Below are positions 1 to 5,206 of a stretch of 7,979 nucleotides of DNA, piece after piece. The position numbers and the translations under genes were made by a program. The stretch comes from Acidobacteriota bacterium (lineage in GTDB: Bacteria > Acidobacteriota > Terriglobia > Terriglobales > Acidobacteriaceae), in contig JAJZJJ010000109.1 of assembly GCA_021810175.1 (NCBI GenBank), positions 1 to 7,979 of the forward strand, written 5' to 3'. Every line of letters starts with the position of its first letter. Positions within the stretch are counted from its first letter, which is position 1. The notes below the pieces were generated by a model. It was not told the origin of the DNA and did no database searches. It worked only from the letters and a program-made list of their open reading frames with translations.

Positions 1-1171
1 CCGCCAGCACCGGTCCATACGAGCCGATCCGCTCCGCCACCTTCGCCTGGATCACGTCGTTCTTCGACGTAATCAGGTTCCCCAGCTGATACGCCAGCCC
101 CGGAAACGTCGCCCGCACCGGCCCCGGCGACAGCTCGCTCAGCCACGCCGGAACCACCCCCCACGCCCCCTGCACCATAAACTGCATCACGAACGCCCCG
201 CTCGCCAGCGCCATAGTGGAATGCGCCAGCGCGTACAGCGGAATCGCCGGCAGCGCCAGCAGCGCCGCCAGAAGAACCGCCCGCTTCCGCCCGATCCGCT
301 CCGACAGCACCCCAAAAAACATCCCGCCCGCCAGCGCGCCCACGTTGTACAGAATCGCAATCGCCCCTGTCAGCTCCGCCGAAAAGCCGTGGTCCTTCTG
401 TAAAAATGTCGGATACAAATCCTGCGTCCCGTGCGACAGCGCATTGAACCCCGTCATCAGCAGCATCAGAAACAGAAACGTCCCCCCAAACGTCCAGATC
501 CCCCGCCACGCGCTCATCTGCGGAATCCCCGCCGCCTCCCGCTCCGTCCGTCCCTCCCGCCACGCCGGCGACTCCTCCACCTTCGCCCCGATGTAGAACA
601 CCAGCAGCGCCGGCAGCGCGCCCACCAGGAACATCCCCCGCCACCCAAACGGAGCGCCGTCCCACGTGAAGCGCTGGAACCACGGAAACAGCGTCGCATA
701 CACCGCCGCCGCCACCAGATACCCCACCGCGTATCCCTCCTGCAGCAGCCCGGAGAAGAATCCGCGATTCTCCTTCGGCAGCGTCTCAAAGGCCAGCGCC
801 GCGCCCACGCCCCACTCCCCGCCCATCGCAACGCCGTACAGCGCCCGCAGAATCAGCAGCGTGTGCATCGATCCCGCAAACGCGCACGCCAGCTCCAGCA
901 CCGAGTAGCACGCGATGTTCGTCATCAGCGTCGGCCGCCGCCCAAACCGGTCCGCCAGCGCCCCAAACAGAAACGCCCCCACCGGCCGGAACGCCAGCGT
1001 CAGAAACAGCGCCTCCGCCACCTCCCAGCGCGCCACCCTGAAGTCCGACGCCACCGCCGACACGCAGAACACCAGGATGAAAAAGTCGAACGCGTCCAGC
1101 GACCACCCCAGAAAACACGCGATAAACGCATGTTTCTGCGGCCCGCTCAGCCCGCGGAATGGATTCGGCAT
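1..1171 (-). CDS. MFS transporter of the SHS (sialate/lactate:H+ symporter) type, 3' end cut by window edge
   Basis: This is an integral inner-membrane secondary transporter; 390 codons are visible and the C-terminal part lies beyond the left edge. The start at 1171 gives MPNPFRGLSG, followed at once by the first helix with GWSLDAFDFF (residues 22-31), a hallmark of the SHS branch of the major facilitator superfamily (lactate, pyruvate and sialic acid proton symporters). The MFS loop 2-3 signature GALADRFGRRP is at residues 70-80 and its second-half counterpart GVLSERIGRKR at 287-297. YGVAMGGEWGVGAAL (112-126) and WLSELSPGPVRATFPG (343-358) also match this branch. Hydrophobic stretches alternate with short charged loops as expected for a 12-helix protein. 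The Shine-Dalgarno before the ATG is poor. It is divergent from the GH16 gene, so it may import a product of extracellular degradation, but the substrate (monocarboxylate, sugar acid or sialate) cannot be told from sequence. Confidence 0.9.
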   Translation of the reverse strand, partial: MPNPFRGLSGPQKHAFIACFLGWSLDAFDFFILVFCVSAVASDFRVARWEVAEALFLTLAFRPVGAFLFGALADRFGRRPTLMTNIACYSVLELACAFAGSMHTLLILRALYGVAMGGEWGVGAALAFETLPKENRGFFSGLLQEGYAVGYLVAAAVYATLFPWFQRFTWDGAPFGWRGMFLVGALPALLVFYIGAKVEESPAWREGRTEREAAGIPQMSAWRGIWTFGGTFLFLMLLMTGFNALSHGTQDLYPTFLQKDHGFSAELTGAIAILYNVGALAGGMFFGVLSERIGRKRAVLLAALLALPAIPLYALAHSTMALASGAFVMQFMVQGAWGVVPAWLSELSPGPVRATFPGLAYQLGNLITSKNDVIQAKVAERIGSYGPVLA

Positions 1172-1312
1172 GCCAGGAGCTTACCAGACACATCCCGCCT
1201 CACGGATTCCCCTTCCCCATTCCATCTCCCAGGAATTACAGTTGCAGGCGGACTGAAAGTTGGTCCCGGGTCGGTATTCAAAAGAAAAGCCACACAAAGA
1301 CCGGAGAAAACC
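1172..1312. promoter_or_regulatory. Divergent intergenic region between MFS transporter and GH16 genes
   Basis: This 141-bp gap must carry the 5' signals of both flanking divergent genes. On the minus strand TGTAAT (1235-1240) matches the -10 consensus in 5 of 6 bases, but no good -35 lies 16-18 bp upstream. On the plus strand only a weak pair is seen: CTGAAA (1253-1258) and TATTCA (1275-1280), 16 bp apart. A GGAG ribosome-binding site for GH16 is at 1303-1306, 6 nt before its ATG. No convincing operator palindrome was found. The regulatory role follows from gene orientation; the individual promoter boxes are weak guesses. Confidence 0.35.
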
Positions 1313-2518
1313 ATGCATCGTTCCACTCAGCCAGTACGCTCCATCTTGTCGTCCATTCCTCGCCCGGGCCGCCTGGGCATTCCACTGCTCGTCTGTGCAG
1401 TCGCCCTGGCCGTCGCTGTCGGATGCGGCGGCAGCGGCAGCGCCTCCAGCATGATGGGCGGCGGCGGCAGCACCGGCGGAGGTGGAACCACCTCCCAGAC
1501 CGTAGCCACGCCCACCATAGCCACCACGGCCGCTCAGAACAGCGCTGTCATCGTCAACCTCAAGGATGCCACTGCCAGCTCCACCATTTACTACACCCTC
1601 GACGGCAGCACTCCCACCACCAGCTCGCCGCAGTATGTCGCGCCTTTCCTCGTTGATTCCAATGTCACGCTGAACGTCATGGCCACCGCCTCCGGCGACA
1701 CCAACAGCACCGTCGCCACCCAGACCTTCTCGCCCAACATCCCCTCCGGAACCCTGGTCTGGAGCGACGAGTTCTCCAACTCCGGCTCCGCCAACGCCCA
1801 GCCCAATCCCAGCACCTGGACCTATGACACCGGCCTCAACTGCTGCGGCAATAACGAGCAGGAAACCTACTGCGCCTGGGGCGCCACCTCCGGCGGTTGC
1901 AGCACCGCCAACCCCAATGCCTACGTCGGTACGGACGGCTATCTCCACATCACCGCACTCAACCCCTCCTCCGGCGTCTACACTTCCGCCCGCCTCAAAA
2001 CCGAGGGGCTCTTCAGCTTCCAGTACGGCCGAATTGAGGCCCGTATCAAGGTCCCCGAATCGCAGGGTATGTGGCCGGCCTTCTGGCTGCTCGGCAACAA
2101 CATCACCACCAATCCCTGGCCCGCCTGCGGCGAAGCGGACATCATGGAGCACATCGACGGCGCCACCCCGCCCATCAATGGAATCCCTGCGTCTTATGAC
2201 TGGGTCCAGGCCTCCGTCCACGGCACCGGCCTCAACGGCGGCACTCCCTATCACGCCTCCGGCTTCTCCGCCGCCGACTGGCACACCTACGGCATGATCT
2301 GGAGCAAGGGCAAAATCGAGTACTACATCGACAGCCCCAGCAACGTCTATGAGACCTTCACCGCCTCCAGCATGGCCGGCACCTGGCCCTTCGACCAGGG
2401 TCCCATGTTCATCCTGCTCAACCTGGCCGTCGGCGGCACCTGGCCCGGCGACGTCAATTCCTCCACCGTCTTCCCCGGCAACATGCTCGTCGACTACGTC
2501 CGCATCTACACCAACTAA
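1313..2518 (+). CDS. GH16 family endo-beta-glucanase (laminarinase-like) lipoprotein with chitobiase-C-like domain
   Basis: A 401-residue predicted surface lipoprotein that should cleave internal beta-1,3 or mixed-linked glucan bonds with retention of configuration. The reading frame is open upstream, but the ATG at 1313 is chosen because GGAG sits 6 nt before it and a signal peptide begins there: basic n-region, hydrophobic core (about residues 21-37) and AVGC ending at Cys38, a slightly off-consensus lipobox. A Gly/Ser/Thr-rich tether follows (39-61). Residues about 62-143 form a chitobiase C-terminal-like beta-sandwich with YYTLDGSTPTT (93-103). The GH16 domain runs from about W150 to the end; the active-site motif E274-A-D-I-M-E279 is of the laminarinase type (E274 nucleophile, D276 helper, E279 acid/base). 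YGRIEARIKVP, the downstream ASVHGTG and the closing VDYVRIY are also family-typical. All catalytic residues are intact. Several cysteines (for example C177 and C178) may form disulfides. Substrate could equally be lichenan or a beta-galactan; laminarin-like is the best guess. Confidence 0.93.
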   Translation: MHRSTQPVRSILSSIPRPGRLGIPLLVCAVALAVAVGCGGSGSASSMMGGGGSTGGGGTTSQTVATPTIATTAAQNSAVIVNLKDATASSTIYYTLDGSTPTTSSPQYVAPFLVDSNVTLNVMATASGDTNSTVATQTFSPNIPSGTLVWSDEFSNSGSANAQPNPSTWTYDTGLNCCGNNEQETYCAWGATSGGCSTANPNAYVGTDGYLHITALNPSSGVYTSARLKTEGLFSFQYGRIEARIKVPESQGMWPAFWLLGNNITTNPWPACGEADIMEHIDGATPPINGIPASYDWVQASVHGTGLNGGTPYHASGFSAADWHTYGMIWSKGKIEYYIDSPSNVYETFTASSMAGTWPFDQGPMFILLNLAVGGTWPGDVNSSTVFPGNMLVDYVRIYTN

Positions 2519-2554
2519 CGTCCAGCCGCTGTCAAAAACGGCCGCCAAAGGCAA

Positions 2555-2588
2555 AGGGCACGGCGTCACTCAAATGACTCCGTGCCCT
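2555..2588. terminator. Hairpin between convergent GH16 and serB genes, likely bidirectional terminator
   Basis: A 9-bp perfect outer stem (2555-2563 with 2580-2588, AGGGCACGG/CCGTGCCCT) is followed by one mismatch, a 4-bp inner stem (GTCA 2565-2568 with TGAC 2575-2578) and a 6-nt loop. It lies 36 bp after the GH16 stop and 22 bp after the serB stop (read on the minus strand). On the minus strand the stem is followed by a T-rich run (TTTGCCTTT), making it a fair terminator for serB. On the plus strand the following sequence is only moderately T-rich and overlaps the 9-nt tandem repeat. Function as terminator is inferred from position and fold. Confidence 0.65.
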
Positions 2589-2604
2589 CTGTGTTCTCCG
2601 TGTT
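2578..2604. repeat. Tandem 9-nt repeat, three units of CTCYGYGYY
   Basis: Three consecutive 9-nt units are read directly: CTCCGTGCC (2578-2586), CTCTGTGTT (2587-2595) and CTCCGTGTT (2596-2604), followed by AAA. The first unit forms part of the right arm of the hairpin at 2555-2588. A two-unit version occurs at 3923-3940, on the other side of serB. Similar CTCTGTG-rich intergenic motifs recur, from memory, in several acidobacterial and other genomes; this could not be checked here. Confidence 0.75.
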
Positions 2605-2610
2605 AAAGAT

Positions 2611-3867
2611 TCAGTCTGCGGCCCGCGCCTCGTGCGCCGCCAGATCCCGATCCCTTACCCCGATCAGATACAGCAGCCCATCCAGCCCCAGGCACGAAAT
2701 CGACTGCGACGCCTTCTGCCGCACCACCGGCTTCGCCCGATACGCAATCCCCATCCCCGCCAGGCTCAGCATGGGAATATCGTTCGCCCCGTCGCCCACC
2801 GCCACCGCCTGATCCAGCGAGACGCCTTCCCGCTCGGCAATCTCCTTCAGCAGCTCCGCCTTGCGCGCCCCATTCACAATCGGGCCCGTCACTCGCCCCG
2901 TCACCACTCCATCCGCAATCTCCAGCTCGTTCGCATGGATAAAGTCGATCCCCAGCCGCTCCTGCAGCCGCCGCGCAAAAAACATGAACCCGCCCGACAA
3001 AATCGCCGTCTTGTACCCCAGCATCCGCAGCGTCCGCATCAGCCGCTCCGCGCCGTCCGCCAGCGGAATCCGGTCCAGCAGGCTATACACCTTCTCCTCC
3101 GGCAATCCCTTCAGCAGTCCCACCCGCCGCGTAAAGCTCTGGTTGAAATCGATCTCCCCGCGCATCGCGGCCTCGGTAATCTTCACCACCTCGTCCGCCA
3201 CGCCCGCCAGCTTCGCCAGCTCGTCGATCACCTCGCCCTGGATCAGCGTCGAGTCCATGTCGAACACCATCAGCCGCCGGTTCCGCCGGTAAATGCTCTC
3301 CCGCTGGAAGGCAATGTCCACCGACAGCTCCTGCGCCGCCGTCAGAAACTCCGCCCGCATCGCCGCTTCCTGCGCCGCGTCGCCGCTCACGCACAGCTCC
3401 ACGCACGCGTTCGCCGGAGCCGCCCCGTCACCCGCCAGCGCTGACAACTGCTCCGACAGCCGCTCGATCCGGTCCACATTCATCTCGTGCCGCGCCAGAA
3501 TGGCCGTCACCCGCGCCAGCTGCTTCGCCGTAATCGACCATCCCAGCACCGTCACAATAAAGTGGTCGTGCCGCAGCCCCTGCATCCAGTGCCGCAGCGA
3601 CCCCGCCGGAATCTTCCTGAAGCGCGCCTGCAGCCCCAGCTCGTGCGCACGCGCCTGCAGCTCCGCCCGCAGCGGCGTAAACTCGCTCCCCGCCGGAATC
3701 TCGATCAGCATCCCCAGCGCCAGCGTCTCATGCACCACCGCCTGGCCGATGTCCAGAATCCCCGCCTGATGTTTTGCCAGAATCTCAGTCACGTCCGCCG
3801 TCAAACCCGGCTCGTCGTGCCCCGACAAATGGATCAGTACCGCCTCGCTCTGCGCTCCCGAAGACAT
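2611..3867 (-). CDS. serB: Phosphoserine phosphatase with two N-terminal ACT domains
   Basis: SerB removes phosphate from O-phospho-L-serine, the last step of serine synthesis, in the cytoplasm with Mg2+. The protein has 418 residues, close to the two-ACT-domain form known from Mycobacterium SerB2 and longer than E. coli SerB (322). An ACT domain spans about residues 8-80 (LSGHDEPGLTADV), a second about 103-185 (VTVLGWSITAKQLARV); such domains usually bind serine or related amino acids and mediate feedback control. The HAD phosphatase domain (about 198-400) keeps all motifs: D203-M-D205-S-T-L with D203 as nucleophile, SGGF (291-294), K336, and GDGAND (358-363). E212 and R248 sit where phosphoserine-binding residues lie in characterised SerB. 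The ATG at 3867 has little Shine-Dalgarno; a -10-like box lies only a few bases upstream, see 3874-3879. The gene is convergent with GH16 and follows csp in the same direction but beyond its terminator, so it is probably transcribed alone. Confidence 0.96.
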   Translation of the reverse strand: MSSGAQSEAVLIHLSGHDEPGLTADVTEILAKHQAGILDIGQAVVHETLALGMLIEIPAGSEFTPLRAELQARAHELGLQARFRKIPAGSLRHWMQGLRHDHFIVTVLGWSITAKQLARVTAILARHEMNVDRIERLSEQLSALAGDGAAPANACVELCVSGDAAQEAAMRAEFLTAAQELSVDIAFQRESIYRRNRRLMVFDMDSTLIQGEVIDELAKLAGVADEVVKITEAAMRGEIDFNQSFTRRVGLLKGLPEEKVYSLLDRIPLADGAERLMRTLRMLGYKTAILSGGFMFFARRLQERLGIDFIHANELEIADGVVTGRVTGPIVNGARKAELLKEIAEREGVSLDQAVAVGDGANDIPMLSLAGMGIAYRAKPVVRQKASQSISCLGLDGLLYLIGVRDRDLAAHEARAAD

Positions 3868-3873
3868 ATCTCA

Positions 3874-3879
3874 ACTATA
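3874..3879 (-). promoter_or_regulatory. Candidate -10 box for leaderless serB transcript
   Basis: On the minus strand TATAGT (consensus TATAAT, 5 of 6) ends 6 nt before the A of the serB ATG at 3867. A start site 6-8 nt downstream of the box would fall on or beside that A, giving a leaderless mRNA, which would fit the lack of a good ribosome-binding site. No -35-like hexamer is present at the right distance, so this remains tentative. Confidence 0.25.
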
Positions 3880-3922
3880 AAGGGCGCAAATCGGCTCCTC
3901 GTAGGAAGGGGTTGCTCCCATC

Positions 3923-3940
3923 CTCTGCGTCCTCTGTGCC
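3923..3940. repeat. Tandem 9-nt repeat, two units of CTCYGYGYY
   Basis: Two consecutive units, CTCTGCGTC (3923-3931) and CTCTGTGCC (3932-3940), match the three-unit array at 2578-2604 in sequence, unit length and plus-strand orientation. The array lies between the serB start and the csp terminator, 8 bp from the T-tract of that terminator. It is non-coding. Confidence 0.65.
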
Positions 3941-3948
3941 TCAAACGC

Positions 3949-3981
3949 AAAAAGGGCGGGAAGCTTAGCTTCCCGCCCTTT
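3949..3981 (-). terminator. Rho-independent terminator of the cold-shock gene
   Basis: A perfect 14-bp GC-rich stem (3951-3964 with 3968-3981; core GGGCGGGAAGC/GCTTCCCGCCC) closes a 3-nt loop. On the minus strand it ends in TTTTT followed by GCGTTT. It begins 16 nt after the csp stop codon at 3997. This is a near-ideal intrinsic terminator and should separate csp from serB transcription. Confidence 0.93.
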
Positions 3982-3996
3982 CCGAACCTGTGCGGT

Positions 3997-4200
3997 TTAC
4001 AGAGCCTGGACGTTCTCAGCCTGCCAGCCCTTGGGTCCCTTCACCACGTTGAACTGGACCGCCTGGCCTTCCTGCAGCGACCGGAAGCCGCCGTTGCTCT
4101 GGATCGCCGAGTAGTGCACGAACACGTCCTCGCCGTTCGGCCGGCTCAGAAAGCCGAAGCCCTTCGCATCGTTAAACCATTTCACTGTTCCCTGTTCCAT
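3997..4200 (-). CDS. Cold-shock domain protein (CspA family)
   Basis: A 67-residue cytoplasmic single-strand nucleic-acid-binding protein, exactly the usual length of the CspA family, consisting of one OB-fold cold-shock domain. It starts [11 protein letters not shown] and contains RNP1 as KGFGFL (residues 13-18) and RNP2 as VFVHY (26-30), with the surface aromatic residues W8, F15, F17, F27, H29 intact. Such proteins melt RNA secondary structure and act as RNA chaperones or antiterminators, either on temperature downshift or constitutively. The ATG at 4200 follows an AAGGTAAAG stretch that serves as ribosome-binding site. The gene is monocistronic: strong terminator behind, a long AT-richer leader in front. 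Whether it is cold-inducible cannot be told from the protein alone. Confidence 0.97.
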   Translation of the reverse strand: MEQGTVKWFNDAKGFGFLSRPNGEDVFVHYSAIQSNGGFRSLQEGQAVQFNVVKGPKGWQAENVQAL

Positions 4201-4315
4201 TGTCTTTACCTTTTCACTTTGTAATGTATCGCTGAACTCTGATGGTCATGTTGTTTGCGAGTCACGCGATGCAGAACAGGCAAGAACAACCGATCGGATT
4301 CATTGATCTTTGTTG

Positions 4316-4345
4316 AGTTTAGCATGCTTCCGGTTCCCCTGTCGC
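4316..4345 (-). promoter_or_regulatory. Candidate promoter of the cold-shock gene
   Basis: On the minus strand GCGACA (4340-4345, 4 of 6 to TTGACA) and TAAACT (4316-4321, 4 of 6 to TATAAT) are 18 bp apart, and TG-C directly before the -10 hexamer makes an extended -10. It would place the transcript start near 4309 and give a leader of roughly 110 nt, a length common for csp mRNAs. The boxes are imperfect, so this is tentative. Confidence 0.3.
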
Positions 4346-4403
4346 GCTTCCCGTCGAAAGATTTCGCACCGCCGTCCGAACCGTGAATCGCCCATTTTTT
4401 CAC

Positions 4404-4435
4404 CCGCTGGCCCAAACGATAGAAACCGCTGGCCC
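4404..4435 (+). repeat. 10-bp direct repeat CCGCTGGCCC, two copies 22 bp apart
   Basis: Identical copies of CCGCTGGCCC lie at 4404-4413 and 4426-4435. Start-to-start spacing is 22 bp, about two helical turns, so both would face the same side of the DNA. The position upstream of the secreted-protein gene would suit a regulator-binding region. Chance similarity in C-rich DNA is a real alternative. Confidence 0.35.
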
Positions 4436-4453
4436 CGCCATCCGTCGAACCCT

Positions 4454-4465
4454 CTGGGGCCCCAG
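4454..4465. repeat. 12-bp perfect palindrome CTGGGGCCCCAG
   Basis: A self-complementary 12-bp sequence with no spacer lies 18 bp after the direct repeat and about 100 bp before the GTG start at 4565. It could be an operator half of a regulator site or coincidence in GC-rich DNA; no factor is recognised. Confidence 0.35.
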
Positions 4466-4564
4466 CCCGCCCCGTGCGGCAGCTTTCCTCAGCCCCGTAT
4501 TGTTGCTGCCGGCGTATGTGCCCAGGCCAGCCAGTCGAACCAGATCGAAAGGAAGAATCCAGAA

Positions 4565-5056
4565 GTGAACCGTACATGGCTCCACCGCAAATGCGGCCTC
4601 TCCGGCGCTGTGGCTCTCGCCGCCGCACTTTGTGCCGGCACAGCCGCCGCCCACGCGCAGTCCTCCCGGCACAGCCTCGCCGTGGACCACGGCAAACTCG
4701 CCTGGAGCGTCGCCGAAACCCACGGACAATGCGGCTACGACTCCCAAAACTCCTCGCCGCTCACCTATCGCGAGTGGAGCTTCACCAATTTCTCCTTCGT
4801 CTCCGGAGGCAAAACCTATCCCCTCGTCGGCGCTGACTACTACTACCAGAGCAGCGGACAAACCGGCTGCCCCAAAGGCCCCACGCCTTCCGTCCTTCGC
4901 CTGAGTCTCCCCGCCTCCCGCGGCAACGGCGTCATCGACTTCACCTCCGAGGCCAACGGTGACGGCATGGCCAGGCTGGCTCCCAACGCGTCCTCCCCAG
5001 CCAAAGCCGCCGCCAGTCCCACTCCGCAATCGCCCCACTCCGGCTCCGCGGAATAG
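4565..5056 (+). CDS. Secreted protein of unknown function
   Basis: I do not recognise this 163-residue protein. The GTG at 4565 is chosen because it places a clean Sec signal peptide at the N-terminus (basic NRTWLHRK, hydrophobic core about residues 11-29, cleavage after AHA at residue 31) and AAAGGA lies 11 nt upstream; no ATG fits in frame except one much further upstream that would bury the signal. The mature part is about 132 residues, rich in aromatic and small residues (W47, W71, and the run YYY at 92-94), with two cysteines (C56, C102) that could pair. It looks like a small beta-rich extracellular domain, roughly 35-128, followed by a low-complexity Ala/Pro/Ser/Gln tail (about 139-163). 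No transmembrane anchor or catalytic motif is evident. It lies 150 bp upstream of the Tat-exported glycosidase in the same direction, with a hairpin between them, so shared expression is possible but unproven. Confidence 0.72.
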   Translation: MNRTWLHRKCGLSGAVALAAALCAGTAAAHAQSSRHSLAVDHGKLAWSVAETHGQCGYDSQNSSPLTYREWSFTNFSFVSGGKTYPLVGADYYYQSSGQTGCPKGPTPSVLRLSLPASRGNGVIDFTSEANGDGMARLAPNASSPAKAAASPTPQSPHSGSAE

Positions 5057-5070
5057 CCCCGCCCGGCATC

Positions 5071-5104
5071 CCGCGCTTCGTCTCACCCTCCGCTCGAAGC
5101 GCGG
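5071..5104. repeat. 10-bp inverted repeat (hairpin) after the secreted-protein gene
   Basis: CCGCGCTTCG (5071-5080) pairs perfectly with CGAAGCGCGG (5095-5104) around a 14-nt loop, starting 14 nt after the stop codon. There is no T-tract after it, so it is not a standard intrinsic terminator; it could be a factor-assisted terminator, an mRNA 3'-end stabiliser or an attenuating structure between the two exported-protein genes. Confidence 0.5.
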
Positions 5105-5191
5105 CTCCCGGCCCGCAAGCCCTGTTCCGCCGTCCCTCCTGTCGCGTACAGTTTCATTGGCTGGACCATCCTCTCCCGGCCTGTCCGCAAC

Positions 5192-5197
5192 GGAGGA
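5192..5197 (+). promoter_or_regulatory. Strong ribosome-binding site that decides a TTG start
   Basis: GGAGGA lies 9 nt before TTG at 5207. The first in-frame ATG (residue 15, at 5249) would cut off the twin-arginine motif, so the strong Shine-Dalgarno and the intact Tat signal together support TTG as start codon. Confidence 0.8.
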
Positions 5198-5206
5198 ACT
5201 CAACCC

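Larger units (their letters stand above)
4201..4564. other. 364-bp gene-free divergent region (csp leader and upstream region of secreted-protein gene)
   Basis: No convincing coding sequence is seen. The left part (about 4201-4325) is noticeably richer in A and T than the surroundings and is probably the csp promoter and untranslated leader. The right part (about 4340-4564) is C-rich and carries a 10-bp direct repeat (4404-4435), a 12-bp perfect palindrome (4454-4465) and an AAAGGA ribosome-binding site (4548-4553) 11 nt before the GTG start at 4565. No clear sigma-70 promoter for the plus-strand gene was found. Confidence 0.6.

Noticed and set aside
431..1312. N-terminal extension of the GH16 reading frame upstream of 1313
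   Set aside because: The extension is Arg/Pro/His-rich, lies antisense to the MFS gene and would bury the lipoprotein signal peptide; the ATG at 1313 has a ribosome-binding site.
1181..2569. Long minus-strand open frame (about 462 codons) opposite the GH16 gene
   Set aside because: Its translation is Gly/Val/Ala-rich with no domain, and it mirrors the third-position G/C bias of the real GH16 gene; an antisense shadow.
2632..3444. Plus-strand open frame of 270 codons opposite serB
   Set aside because: Arg/Pro/Gln-rich antisense of a fully intact SerB; no support.
4206..4628. Minus-strand open frame of 140 codons upstream of csp
   Set aside because: No domain, unusual composition, no ribosome-binding site seen, and it overlaps the signal-peptide region of the plus-strand secreted protein.
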